Shown: positions 45,501 to 57,700 of the stretch, one piece after another | Position numbering within the stretch: position 1 is the stretch's first letter | How the letters are laid out: each line of letters begins with the position of its first letter | DNA from: Stromatinia cepivora | Lineage: Eukaryota; Ascomycota; Leotiomycetes; Helotiales; Sclerotiniaceae | DNA: 64,000 nucleotides | NCBI GenBank assembly: GCA_014898415.1 | Contig: RCTD01000023.1 | Span: 806,001 to 870,000 of the forward strand | Reading direction: 5' to 3' | Made by a program: the position numbers and the translations under genes | The notes under the pieces: generated by a model | Databases searched by the model: none | The model's input: only the letters and a program-made list of their open reading frames with translations | What the model was told of the DNA's origin: nothing

Positions 45501-47182
45501 CAGACGGGACCATAACATAAGGTGAGATGATGTTGCTTAGTCTAGGCTTGATTTTCCTTGATAATGAGCGGGGCGCGTGGCATCTTCCAGTCCCGCGATA
45601 TCAAACTTGGAGTCTAGTCCTCTTGCAAAGCATAGCCAGGTTTCCCGCTGACAAGCTCTTCGTGAGTTTGTTGCTTGAGATTATAAGAGAGGAAATCTAA
45701 TCATTGAAAGATTTAGATCGTACCTTAACTTAAGTACGGGCCCCCAGTACGGTTCTACGTTTAGATCATTCACTTGTACCTCAGAGATTATTCAAGGGTG
45801 TAGCTTTCACTTGATATTATTCATATTCCATCACTCTCCATTTCCAAGACTCAAGTAACCTCGACATTGCTTCGGAGCCTATAGTGTGAATCATGGGCAT
45901 CCATTCAAATCAAATCGGCTCTTGGCTCGTAAGGTTCCTTTACCTAGGCCAAAAATACTAAAGAAGGTTGTTATAGAGACCCAGATTCACATTGCAGAGG
46001 GCTTTGAATGGGATCAAGGGTGAAGAAACCTCCGTTAATGCTGCGTTCATTAGAATCCTGGGGATTCCCGGTTGCTATTGGAGCTCCGGCGAGTCTGAAC
46101 AGAAGATAGATCTCTACCACCATCTCAAGTATACGCCATATTTGATACTCCGAGGATCTGAGTCGAGTATGATGAACCCAGTAATTTCAGCTATTCATTA
46201 GGACAATTTGACTGAATTGGAAAGTATATTTCAGGCTAGTTGTCTGTGAAGTACAACCTGTCACTAATCCCCGAATGCATTTTGAGCCAGTTGTTGCTGG
46301 AGCTGAATGCAGTGAATAGTCACAAAACAACTTTTAACGTGGAATGCAACCATCATCTTCGCCTTACTGGATATTCACCACTTCAAGGGGAATTAATAAT
46401 AAAATGAATTGAGAGAGGTGTTATCATAAGAAGCTGCAGGTTTCCAACTATATCACATTGCGATGATCGAACAATCAAGTCGGGAAAGAATTCGATGTTT
46501 GCAGTGCAGAAATGAGCCAATGCAGAGAAAGACATAAGCAAGCAGATTTGACGATAGAAAAGTACACACTGCGAAACACAAAAAAAGTCATAAAAAGATA
46601 GGAATCAACGATAATGGCTGATTCCATGCGGTTGAATTATATTATACCTATAATTCTTCCTTTACCTGTCTCCTGTACCTGCTTGGATGTATTTGGTTTG
46701 TGCTATTGTACATCATAATTTTAACAGTTGAAAGTTGTAAATTTGTCTGTGGGGAAAGGTAAAAAAACGGCCAAGATCCTCCAACCAATGAATCAATAAT
46801 TAAAAACGGCCATTTCCCTTTGCCTATTTTGAGAAGCTACTTTATAGAACAAAGAAGTTGTTAAGATGGTCGGTCGTGTGATAACCACCAAGTTTCCAAT
46901 ATTATACTTTCTAATAGAGCCTAAGTTTACTCATGAATGCACATGCAGTTCCTAAATGATTGTACTCGGGCTTAGCTTCCTTCAGCGCTCGGTCAAGCAG
47001 CGAACAGGCTTCTAAAATCCAAATCAATACACTATTGGATACGTCACGACAAAGCCCAGACTATATTACAAATTAAGCGAACATCTCTTCTCGTTACTAG
47101 CAAAAAGGTGTCGGTCAACCGATAATAAGTATATAAACTTATTTGTAAGGAAACTAAGACCGCGAGTTCATCGGGCGACAAA
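42522..47182. other. Gene-poor 4.7-kb spacer
   Basis: Moderately A/T-rich with short TAGG and other simple motifs near 42520-42545, and many stop codons in every frame. Only short open frames are seen (up to about 86 codons), without splice support. One pair of overlapping minus-strand frames at 43861-44281 looks slightly protein-like (listed separately). Otherwise I see nothing. Confidence 0.45.
43861..44281 (-). pseudogene. Possible degraded coding relic
   Basis: Two overlapping minus-strand open frames of 80 and 63 codons read MPLKNMSFRLLSILEPYDL... and, in the next frame, REIWWRVKPAFELRYYLATC...EHISWFWNQYIAHSEPW. The second is rich in Trp, Phe and Tyr and reads like a protein. They would join by one frameshift near 44039-44052. 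No family recognised; could be chance. Confidence 0.22.
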
Positions 47183-48865
47183 TTATTCCCAGATCTTGCC
47201 CAGATTGTGGTACCACCGACCCGTTCTAACAGGAGTGGCAGTCTCAGTTGCCAAGACTTCTTCTAAACCACTCGTCATATCAACGTTAGCCGGACTCAAC
47301 ATCCACTCGTCTGACCAGTAGTAAATGCGATGGCCAAAGTAGATGACTAGGAACACAGGAAGGCCGATATAGGCGGTGAGAAACGACGATATGTTCCATT
47401 CTCTATGGAAGAAAACGCTGAATCCATTACAAAAAAGGAGAACTGTGAAAGCGCATATCGAGACGTAAGCCAGATAGGGCTGGAAGCGCGATTTATATGG
47501 TAGATTCGTGATTTCATGTATAGCACATGCCTTGCGAAAGCGGAAAAAGACTATACAGCAACAAATCCAGGAAATAAATCCAGACGTGTTGGTGAGATTA
47601 ATGAACCAGTTGAAAACCTGCACTCCACTGCTAGCACAGTTGAGATAGGCCAAGAGTGATAACATTGAGCTTGCAATGAGCGCAGGATAGGGCACACCCC
47701 ATCTATTGCATATCTTGAAAACCCTTGGTGCATTTCCGAAACGCGCAAGAGAATACAGGGATCTACTTGACATGTAAAGGAAGGAATTGCCCGAAGACCA
47801 TGCAGATGTGATGATCACCGCATTTATGACACTGTCTAGGCCTGAGATTCCCGCATTTTTGATTGCTATTACCCAGGGTGACGATGTTGCGCCGGCCCCG
47901 CCGCCAATCAAACCTGGCGCATTACTACTCACGATAACCCCTACTGCAAGGGTTCCGCCAATGTAGAAAATAAGAAGTCGGTAGAAGTATCGTTTGGCGG
48001 CGGTTGGCAGATTTCGTCGTGGTGACTCCATTTCACCTCCCGTAATTACAAGTAATTCGGGCGCGAAGCTAAAGGAGAAGGCGGAGAAGACAAGGACATA
48101 TAGAAGAGCACAAAACCTCCCCCCCGCTCCGTCGATAAGATATTCTTTAGTGGCCCCTGGATCCTTCCAGTAATGAAATCCAAGCCGCCGATGTGATGGG
48201 CCGCCGCCGCAGAATAGAATTAAAGAAAGGATCAAAAGGCCAGCTATCGTGAATACCTTCAGCGAAGCGAACCAAAACTCGGTCTCTCCATACACCTTTA
48301 CGGGAAAGCAGTTTAAGCAAATAACGACGAAGAGAAAGACCGTGATCCACACGGCGATATTTATATCATTTGGCCAATAGTTAACAACTAATCCGGCGGC
48401 AGTGATCTCGTAGGGAACAATAATGGCGAAAGAATACCAGTAAAGCCATCCCATGGCGAATCCAAGACTGGGAGAGACATAACGAGAGGCATATGACGCC
48501 ATCGTACTTCCATCAGTCGGCATATATGCACTGATCTCTGTCGTCGCTGTCACAATACCATAGACGAATATTGTGTTAAGACAATATGCAAGGAAGAGGA
48601 ACCCAGGTCCTCCGACTGATAGGGCTTTTCCAGTTCCAACAAATAATCCTGTACCAATGGTACCTCCCAATGCAATCATCTGCGCATGTCGAGACTTTAG
48701 TCCGCGTCGCGTGCTTCCCCGAGATTTCGAATCTTGTATCTGGCTGAGACCCGATCCGCACTCACCAGACGCTGAATAGACCTGTTCTTTCATCTTTTCA
48801 GAGGATTTTGTCGGATCTATATTAGTGTCGCTGGACAAGATTGGTGGGGTGGATTCAGTGCTCAT
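47183..48865 (-). CDS. Amino-acid permease, APC superfamily (fungal YAT family)
   Basis: Proton-coupled plasma-membrane amino-acid uptake transporter. Single exon, 560 aa, about 12 membrane segments. The family's first-helix signature is intact (MIALGGTIGTGLFVGTGKAL), followed by GPGFLFLAYCLNTIFVYGIV, EISAYMPTDGSTMASYASRYV, and the conserved GWLYWYSFAIIVPYEITAA. Helix 6 carries FSFSFAPELLVITGGEMESPRRNLPTA (ELV-type motif of YAT proteins), helix 8 NAVIITSAWSSGNSFLYMSSRSLY, and then PYPALIASSMLSLL. The C-terminal tail is cytosolic, WYHNLGKIWE-ended. Substrate (Pro, Lys, broad range) cannot be told from sequence. The N-terminal 60 residues are Ser/Glu-rich and cytosolic, a typical site of ubiquitin-dependent regulation in the family. 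Confidence 0.92.
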   Translation of the reverse strand: MSTESTPPILSSDTNIDPTKSSEKMKEQVYSASGECGSGLSQIQDSKSRGSTRRGLKSRHAQMIALGGTIGTGLFVGTGKALSVGGPGFLFLAYCLNTIFVYGIVTATTEISAYMPTDGSTMASYASRYVSPSLGFAMGWLYWYSFAIIVPYEITAAGLVVNYWPNDINIAVWITVFLFVVICLNCFPVKVYGETEFWFASLKVFTIAGLLILSLILFCGGGPSHRRLGFHYWKDPGATKEYLIDGAGGRFCALLYVLVFSAFSFSFAPELLVITGGEMESPRRNLPTAAKRYFYRLLIFYIGGTLAVGVIVSSNAPGLIGGGAGATSSPWVIAIKNAGISGLDSVINAVIITSAWSSGNSFLYMSSRSLYSLARFGNAPRVFKICNRWGVPYPALIASSMLSLLAYLNCASSGVQVFNWFINLTNTSGFISWICCCIVFFRFRKACAIHEITNLPYKSRFQPYLAYVSICAFTVLLFCNGFSVFFHREWNISSFLTAYIGLPVFLVIYFGHRIYYWSDEWMLSPANVDMTSGLEEVLATETATPVRTGRWYHNLGKIWE

Positions 48866-49171
48866 TATGGCCTTTCAGTAGAAAGTTGTAAGGAACAAAT
48901 ACGATGCCGTTATCAAAAGAATTTGAAGTCAGAGTATGGATCTGAGAGATTTGAGACCTCAGAATAAGTGGTGGTCTGATTTACCTATTTAAATTTAAAT
49001 CCACCACCAATAAGGCGCGGGGTACTAGTCTCAAGGTGCCATCACAAGGTCACACAAGATAGTTACAGTAACATTAATATAAAGGGATCGGCCGCAAGGG
49101 ACATTCCGGTTACGGTTTCGGTATATAGTGGAACCCCCAGATCCACAGATTGGTACAGTGCGGAGGTCGCA

Positions 49172-49416
49172 CCACGTATGGATGCGATTATAGGGCTTTA
49201 CAGGGTGTTAGCACTGTGATAGGCTGTATTTCAATTTATCAAATCGACCCCTGAAAATTAGTGCTTGATTAGGCTCAAAAATGGTTATTCAATTCTGTAA
49301 TTTCATTCGATTAGGATTAGAATTAAATGAAATTTATTGTGTGCTAATTCTTATAGGCTCGTTTAGCTTCGATTAGATAATACTCTGAAAGGCCCTATAA
49401 TCGCATCCATACGTGG
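49172..49416. mobile_element. Small TIR element, MITE-like, 245 bp
   Basis: Left end CCACGTATGGATGCGATTAT and the inverted right end match for 25 nt (CCACGTATGG...ATAGGGC), then weaker similarity continues inward for about 10 nt. The interior is A/T-rich and has no protein-coding frame. The outer flanks share only CA on both sides, so no convincing target-site duplication is seen. Non-autonomous DNA transposon remnant is the best explanation. Confidence 0.6.
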
Positions 49417-49959
49417 CAACCTCTTACTCTAACGCTAATCAACTGCTGGTGGTAAGACGAAGCACTATTGAGCACAAACAAATGCGGCCTGATTATTGGA
49501 TAAATACTAATCAAAGAGCGATTGTGGTAAAGCTTACAACCATCCTCAACTACTGTACCAATCCACAACAAATAGAGACGAAGGGGTCTGTCATAAATGT
49601 TATCTTATTCTCCAGGAAATATAAAAGCTGATAAATACCTAGCACCAGTAACGATAATTGATGGCCAGGAGATGAATAGGGGTTCTGTCCTATATTCAGA
49701 GCATTGTATAACCACTGATATTTGATATTTAATCTGATGAGGATTTGAACTACCAAGATCCAAGAGCTATCAACATCCAAATCCCCAACTTCTTTATACG
49801 ACCTCCTTCAACAACTACAGATGTTCATTCCAAAAATCTACTAATATTTGAATTTTTCTAGATAGATACTGCAAATCAATCTTCTTTCAATTTACCTAAT
49901 TTTACCATTCCATTAGAAACGCGAATAAGTGAATTTGGTTTGTTTTACAAAAAGCGAAA

Positions 49960-50520
49960 ATGCCATTTTTAAATCCAGTCTACGAGAAACTGGCTGAATC
50001 AAAAAGGGACTCAATCGTGGCATTTGTGAAGTCGCTAAAAGAAAAATCCGTCATTGAAGTCATATTTTAAGCAAGTTCACCAGCGGGAATTTCGTCCCTC
50101 GTCTGCACGAACAAGAAGTGCAAATGGATGTTTCAACACTTGACTGGTGTCTTCAAGCTTTTTTTTTCGCCATGATTACACCAGGGAATGGTTGCACAAA
50201 TAACTTTCAAAATCCCGAACAACCTAATTATGTATTTCTGGACCGACTAGCGAGTTTTTCTAATATCAATTTCAGCAAGATATTACGAGAATTGCACTCT
50301 TGTTGAACATATCATATGCTTGGGACCTGAAATTTGATCTTGTCACAGTCTCCAATTCTGTGCTGCTCGATCCGAGTAGAGAGGTTGGTGGAAATCATGG
50401 CCGGCCAATGCTGCTGGATTTCGCATTCGCAGTATCATTCATACAATTATTGGAAGATAAGTGCGGCATGTCAAATACAGCCTCCGGCCAGCAAGGGCTA
50501 GTCAGATTCCGCTCGTAGAG
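49960..50520 (+). pseudogene. Degraded coding relic of an unrecognised protein
   Basis: Three successive open frames read like one protein. From ATG 49960: MPFLNPVYEKLAESKRDSIV...KSLKEKSVIE, 36 codons to TAA at 50068. From about 50058 in another frame: HILSKFTSGNFVPRLHEQEV, then LDWCLQAFFFAMITPGNG, YVFLDRLASFSNINF and SKILRELHS, ending at TGA about 50306. From about 50300 in the third frame: NISYAWDLKFDLVTVSNSVLLDP and LLDFAFAVSFIQLLEDKCG, ending at TAG 50518. Joins need about two 1-nt frameshifts and no introns are evident. No family is recognised. A once-intact gene now inactive is the simplest reading. Confidence 0.5.
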
Positions 50521-51401
50521 GAGGCATGATCAACCAAGATGTTGCTATATTTTATGGCGAAGGTCAGCGGAGGCGTGTAAGGAGTTTGGAAGCGTGATAT
50601 TACATGACACCGGAAGTGAGCGGAGCAATGAAGTAGAATGGTAAGGCGCTCATGCCTAGAAAACCATGGGCTTCAGACCCTAGAACCAACAGTTGATGAA
50701 GCAGCGTACCCCTTCACATTCGCACATGGAAGTTGTGAGATATAGTTGAAGAAAACAGAAGCTGGCAGTAATGGTAGTGAAATGGTAATTTTTGAACATA
50801 CCGTGACTATTTATTCGGAATACTCAAACTGTTGCTATCATAATATCGTATTTGGAGGATTCAATGAGAACAGGTGAAAATGGAACGAATGTTTAATTCG
50901 TTCCTATGAAGGAGGAAAATTTCATGATTGGGAGCAGTTGACCTTAAAATTTGAGGATCGCTCGCTGGAGTACAAAAAGTCTCTTATTGTATATGATGTG
51001 AGGTGTTGGTTGTTGTTTGAGTGGGCTTGCCTTAAGTAGGGAGAAGAAAGGGGGGGTTGAAAATAAGCGAAAATATACCGCACTAGGAGCTAATCACAGA
51101 CGCTAACTTCGGATGATATTTATCGATATGAAATCAAACAGAAGCTGATTAGCACGCTTGATAATATTATAAGAAGATAATCTTTAACATCATATAACAT
51201 TTCTCTTGCTAACATCAATTTCCCGACTCTTCCACACATTTCGCATTTCTCTCCTGCCCGTTTTTCTTTGATACCGCAACCACCAACGATTGACAGTACT
51301 TACGCTGTTACAAGAATGATAAGTCTCATCAATATAATCTCTATAGCTCTATTGACTGCAGAAAGCCAAAAAAACCACGAGACATATCTTCAGCAACCTT
51401 C

Positions 51402-52131
51402 CTAGCTAACCGTCTGCGTAGCAGCTCCTTCACCACCCCACCCCTCCACCGCCAAAACCTGATAGCTAAGCGTACCCAATTCCATGCCCAGTGCCGCCCA
51501 AGCCTTAAAATGGTTTTCCACAGTAACAGTACCACTATTGCGCGGAGAAGATCGCACTGAGATATACTGATTGAAAGTAGCAGTTCCTACGATGGAAGGT
51601 TCATTGACACGTTGGTTCTCCCAAATTGTATAACTTGATCCATCACTCGTCACACTGCCTTTCACTGTACCGAAGCTCGGCGGAGAGTGGCTGTCTTCGA
51701 CGATGTAGTATTCTACGAGTGGGTTTTCGGACCAGCCGTAGATGGAGAGAAGGGCGGTGCCGGAGCCAATGCCAAAGGTCCCGCTGAAGTTGATGGGGCT
51801 GTGAATCAAAGGTGTCAGTAAATAGAAACAAGAAGGAGTACTAGCTTGTTAGTACTCACTTAGTAGACCCGGTTGTCCATCCAAGTCCAACAACGAAATC
51901 GTCCTCGGTGTCCCAATCTACAGTGAAAGAGCTACCGGATGGTGTATAGACTACATCTCCACCAGTCGTATAATCCTGTTTGTAGTTTGGCGTTGCTCGG
52001 CGAAGAAGAGAGCTCTCATTACGTCTAAGAACGAAATCCATGGGGCTACGCTCAGAGAGGATGGGAGTTGGAATAGCGAAGGATGCAGAAATTGCCGAGA
52101 ACGCGGCTAGGAGGCTGGAAAATGCAACCAT
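51402..52131 (-). CDS. Secreted endo-1,4-beta-xylanase, glycoside hydrolase family 11
   Basis: Hydrolyses beta-1,4-xylan in plant cell walls by a retaining mechanism. Exon 1 is 51860-52131 and exon 2 is 51402-51798 (61-nt phase-2 intron), giving 222 aa. A signal peptide (VAFSSLLAAFSAISASFA) is followed by a short propeptide with a dibasic RR at residues 44-45, a possible Kex2 site. The jelly-roll domain follows: FTVDWDTEDDFVVGLGW, then SIYGWSENPLVEYYIVE with nucleophile Glu120. The thumb is PSIVGTATFNQYISVR, SGTVTVENHFKAWAALGM follows, and the acid/base Glu209 lies in LAVEGWGGEG. Both catalytic glutamates are present. The domain ends shortly after, with no carbohydrate-binding module. Confidence 0.93.
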
Positions 52132-54759
52132 AATGTCGGCTGGTATGGTATCTGATATTGGATGAAGAATAGAGAATTAATTGATCATCGAGGGCTGAGA
52201 GTTCTGGGCACTTTTCTTGGCCATGCACCGCTTTATATACTTATTCGACGGCTAAGAATGGGCAAATCGCGCACCAGGACAGACAACTAAAAGTTCATTC
52301 AATCTTCATGACTGCCGATCTTTCAAATTCACTTCAGGCTGATTATTCCCAGGATATCGGGCATATGGTACATCTTCTCTTGGAAAGGTGTGGTGGATTT
52401 GATATCAGGTAAAGTGCCGTATAAACTATACTCGACCCGATTAGTCCAAATTTGGGGAAGCTGGCAATGCATATACTTGGAAGATGACACAGTGGATACC
52501 TTCACAGAGTTTGTTATCCACTTTTAGCTTATATCCGATGATATTTCTGAAATTCGAATAGAAGTGAGAAAAACAGTTAAGTAGGATGCCTGTTTGTCGA
52601 GTTTATATGGTAGCAGTTATAGTTTGTTATAGCAATAACTGTTCCTCTATAGATTGAGTCATTGGTGGAAGAACAGTGAGGGATTAAAACCAGCAATATC
52701 AAGTGTCTATTATGATAGATAAGAACATTAATATTAGAAATACTAACTTTAGCAAAGCTAGACGAGGAGCATGCGGAATATTTCGGCGAAATCTTAGGTC
52801 GTACTTTTTTTCAGCCTAAATGGTAGTTGCATAGGAAATATGGGGCCGGAACGAAGACCTTACATATTTTGGAGTGCATGCGGAGTACATAAGGCCAGGG
52901 GAGACTTTATTATAAGCAAGAATAATTCAGGCTAAAAGAAACTTTTCTGCATAGTTATTTGACATATCAGACGATTAAATCTCAATGACGCGGTTTCTTA
53001 TGGGAAAGAATCATTCTCCAAACGGCATGTCATTCTTTGAATAATCCCCATAGAACTAGATTCAAGAATGCGATGTAATATCTTTACACAATATGAAGGA
53101 ATGGCAAGCATAATTTTGAAACTAAAATATTTCGAGTTCAATTTGTTTTTTTGGGCTAGACGTATTATTTTCCATGAAAACTGCCAAATAGCATCTACTA
53201 CATAGCTCGCTCAAGAGACTGGCGTATTCCTACTCTCAACTGAATGGCGTACAAGTGGACCTTATATTCATACCCTGTCATAACATACTCTAATGCGATC
53301 GTTCCCTTCGTCTTCTAACTCTATCCGCTCTTCGTTCATTGTATTCCCTGCTCCTTTTCTCATGCCTTTATTGGTGCCTCATTCATCAGCAGCCATGCGA
53401 TTCTGAACATTGGTGATCCCACAACTTAGCCTATGCTCTTCGAATAAACACAGAAACATCCATCACATCACCTCCCCACCATCTCCCCACCGCCGCCCAA
53501 CCGCACCGCGCTAAAAATAAATCAAATCCCCAGTCGACTTCATACCTCTATTGGTCTAAGGAGTACGAGCACCACATTCGGTAAGAGGTGATCTTTATTG
53601 CGCAAGCTCACTTGCATTATGTAAATTTAAGAGCAATATGATAACGTGGTTTATCATCGAGTGGGCCATATCATCGAGTGGGCCACTTCAAAATACATCA
53701 AAATCAGCAGTTTTTTAATATTTATATTTAAATAACCAATCATTATTTTTTTCAAAAAATAATTTCTTTATAAAAATTAAAAATAAAATATTTATAATAC
53801 TTTATCTTTTTATAAATATTTCGATTATAACTCAAAACTGTCACACTTTGCATTACAAAAACCTATTCTTTTGAATAACTTTTTTATTTATTTGAAATTT
53901 TTGAATTTTAATTAACTTTCATATTATTTATATAAACAAATATAATATTCAGAAAAAAGAATTAAATTATATCGATAAATAAAGAAAGTGCACGGTTATG
54001 CACAGACGAATTTTGTATGTATTTTGAAGTGGCCCACTCGATGATAAACCACGTTAGTGTGTTATCGTTTTGTCACATTTTGTTGCGCATTTCGGTACAA
54101 TTGATGGCCAGTTTTTGTAGAGCAAGATGATATCCCGATACTCATAAACAAATCCCACCTTACCTACGGAGTCATCATTCCATCCCACACCTTCCTCCAA
54201 TTCAGAAGAGGTTTTCCGACAAACTCCAAGTGGTTCGTGTGAAGGGTTGAAGTTCATTGCGTGAATTAGTCAAAATTATAATTAACCGAGAAGCAGCAAC
54301 GTTGATGACCACCCAATCCCTAGTTAGATGCCCCTTTCTCCCTATTCAAATTTATTAACTTCATCAAAAGTGTCATTACTTCATTGATGTCCAGCTCGTT
54401 TCTTTCCCACATTCTCTGCTCCCGCCTATCAGCCCAATTCAAACCAGATTCCTAAGCGAGAAACTTCATCAATCGATTTAATTTCTTCTTCCTGCCGTGT
54501 TAGTTCATCACGTATTTGTATTCATCGAAGGACCTTCAACTTTGGATTAAGATATGCAAGCAGCAACTGTCTGTATTTATCTCCTATTCCCGTTTGCTCT
54601 ACTCAACATCATCTAATCATATAATCTGCTCATTTAACATCTCAAAAAGCCACGCCGCCCATTTTATGCTCATTATTATTGCGCCTGAAACAAATAAATG
54701 CAATGGCACCAGCCCAATGTAGCCTCTCAACACCATGCTGTGCCAGTGCAAAGTTCAAT
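52132..54759. other. Spacer upstream of the xylanase, containing a TIR element
   Basis: Promoter of the xylanase gene (minus strand), then A/T-rich sequence without genes, the TIR element at 53644-54054, and the 3' flank of MMS19. I see no other feature. Confidence 0.5.
53644..54054. mobile_element. TIR element, MITE-like, 411 bp, TA target duplication
   Basis: Perfect inverted ends begin ACGTGGTTTATCATCGAGTG and match over about 38 nt, once a 17-bp duplication in the left arm is set aside. The left arm carries TATCATCGAGTGGGCCA twice in tandem (53652-53668 and 53669-53685); the right arm has it once. TA flanks both sides (53642-53643 and 54055-54056), as Tc1/mariner/pogo-type transposons leave. 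The interior is extremely A/T-rich and non-coding. A non-autonomous element of that superfamily is the best explanation. Confidence 0.8.
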
Positions 54760-57700
54760 TTACAGATTAAACCAAATCATTTTACATCTATCAGCCCTCA
54801 TTCTAACCTCTCTAGAACAATCATCCAGCGCAATACCGAGTTCCTTCAGCACGGCATTTTTCCTCTTCAAGAGAAGTCCATTCTCTACCAAAGTTGGAAG
54901 CATAGCAAGTACATCCAAAGCCTTAGACCTTCCCTCCACAGTAGCATCTGAGGGCGAATCGTATGTGTTGTGCGTACGATCCGTCATGCGATTGATGATC
55001 GAATCGAGGTGTTCTTCGATCAAACTAGGATTCTCTGGCATTAGGACAATCATAATATTCATGCTCGCATCTTTTGTGGTCTTATCTGGGACATCAGTAC
55101 CAGCTAGAGCAATGGGAAGAATTTCTGCGGCATTGCCCTGCAAGATCTTTGCCGGCATAAATCGAAGAATACCAGCAAGGGCAATGAGGCAGTTTTCTTT
55201 AATACGGCTGTTTTCATTGGATCGCCAGAGAGTGATGAGTTGATTTACAGTGGTACTGTAAAGGCGACCAAATCGTAGAGGACGAAGGATACAGAAGTTG
55301 CTATCGTTCATGATGTTGGATGGAGCCAGAAGGATTGCGAAGCTTTGTGCAATCTTTCGACCGCGCTTTGGATCAGAAATGCCTTGCATCATGGCGTCGA
55401 TAAGTGACGTACTGCATGGCTCATATGCTGCCACTGCAGCAGCAGCAAAATAAGCCAAGGCTTGATAGATTTGATATGCTTCTGGGTCCGGCTTTGATGT
55501 TGCCTCCTTGACTAGCTGGAGCATGACATCGTGAAGTGGTTTTCCATCCTCAAATAACTTTTTGTCTGCACTGAATTTGTTGACGAGGAGTTGAAGCATT
55601 TGTAACATACTCACGCGAGCTTGTCTTGAACAGTTGTTTTCCACAGAAATGGCGTTCAAAAGCATTGACTTGGCAGTTTCGTGAACAGTGAGACCTGACC
55701 GATCCGCATCCTAAAACAAATCAGCTAAAGTCAATGCGGAAAAATTGTACAATATGAGCTCACTTCTTTACGAATCCCAGCTATTAAGGCTGTGGAAAGA
55801 ATGTTTGCGGAGCATTTGTTAGAAGGGCCACAGCGAAGGTCTTGCTGACAAGCACCGAGGTCCGCTCTTGTATGGGCTCCAAAGTTGAACAAAGTCCAAA
55901 CACGACTTGGCTCGGTTGGATTTTCTGCATTGGCTTTGAGCAGAAAGTTATTTTCATGCGAGGTGGTATTGGATCGAAGTATATACGTCCCAATTGTTCC
56001 AACAATTGCAACAACAGAATCATCGAAATATTCCCCTTTGTCAGCCTCGGAGATACCAACAAACCAACTACCTTTTAAATTGCCAGTCTCATGCTGAAAA
56101 AGCCCAATGACTCGCTTGAATAATGCGATGGCGATGAAAGCATAAGGATCGATAGCGTCATTGGTGTTTGAAGAGAATTCCCCCATGGTCTTATCATTGG
56201 CAAGTGCGTCATCAAACACCTGCAATCCTCGATAAATTGCGGCCAAAATGGCCATTTGATATGATTTCTGAGTTGCATTTTTGGAAATGTGATGCGTAAA
56301 TTTCATCACCAGTTCAGATTGCAAAGCCGTGAATAATCTGAATCTGAAATGAATCTTGGAATCGGAATCAGGGGCATCCAATTCACGTAAACAAGTTGAT
56401 TTGCACGCAATATCCACAAGAGAGTCCAGAAGCCAAACTATGCGAGAGAAATCAGATCCGTCATCATTCTCCGGTTTCAACTGATCCGGAAGTCTTCCAA
56501 CAAAATTTGGAAGCGTGATGTTGATAAATGTGTCTGGATATTGAATCGATAAGGTGGAAAGGGAGGTCACAGCCAACGTGCGAAGCTCCTCAGCTATTTT
56601 CTTATCAAAGGCGGTCTCATTGAGCTTTTCAATGATTGTTCCCTGCTCGAAAGAATTCAAAAATGGTCGGTTCACAGAATTGTTGCGGATCGTAGCCAAA
56701 ATTGTGAGTCCTTTAGTGGTGGCGATCTGTAAATCGAGATCACTAGACGACCCGGACATGGCGCCAAAATATAATTCGACAAGACTTTCTCGGAAGCTGT
56801 CAAAATTTTCATCCATGATGGTCATATCTGGAACCATGTATGCATCCTCAATATTTGAAATGTTTGAACGTGTTTCAAGAATGATATTTAAAGACTCGAC
56901 TAATCGTGCCCTATCACCTATAGTATCCAGTCGATGCCATAAGGTGAAAAGGGTTGGCAGTGTGTTCCGAAAGGTGAGGGTAAAAGCGTGTGGGGATGTG
57001 CTCGCAATTTTGCTTAAAATACGAGCACATGAGAGAATCATTCGCTTCTTTGTATCGTCGGTAAATATTGTAATGCATTCTTGAGTAACGTGGTTGACAA
57101 ATTTGGCCAACTCATCGTTATCGTCTTCGATGTTAGAAGACCGCTGGCCTAGTTGGCTGGCAATCGCAGCAATATTTTTTATGGAACGGTTGATAAAATC
57201 ATCACTTTCGCCGTTCCAAACCTCCCATTTCAAAGTATCCCATATTGTGGTTGAGAAATTCGAAACATTAGTATAGCTGCGTATGCATTCAAGCATAGCA
57301 TCAAATACATCAATCTATAATGTTAGCATGTAATGGCACTGAGGAAAATGAATTCGTTACCTTTACATCTGCCCTGACGCTTTCAGAGTCTAATTTCTGG
57401 AATAATGCTGGAAAAACAAAAGATGCAAAACCATCATTTGATGTTAAACAATTCAAAAGGCCGCGTTTGAGATCTTCTTCAGGTTTCAATGGCGTCGCTG
57501 ATTTAGTAGTAGTAATGGGGAAATAACGGAAGAACGAGCCAAACATAGTTTCGGCCTCATCGGGGTCTATATCCCAACTCGTGCCTAATTGCCTGTAAAT
57601 TTTGAAAATGACAAGGATACAAGATGGATTTCTTTCAACTGCCGCCATCGAAGCCATGCCATCAACAAATCTGCTGCCCAGGGAGGTCTTAAGCGCTGTA

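Larger units (their letters stand above)
48866..51401. other. Spacer with a TIR element and a coding relic
   Basis: Promoter of the permease, then an inverted-repeat element at 49172-49416, then a degraded coding relic at about 49960-50520, then G/A-rich sequence to the 3' end of the xylanase gene. No intact gene is seen. Confidence 0.5.
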
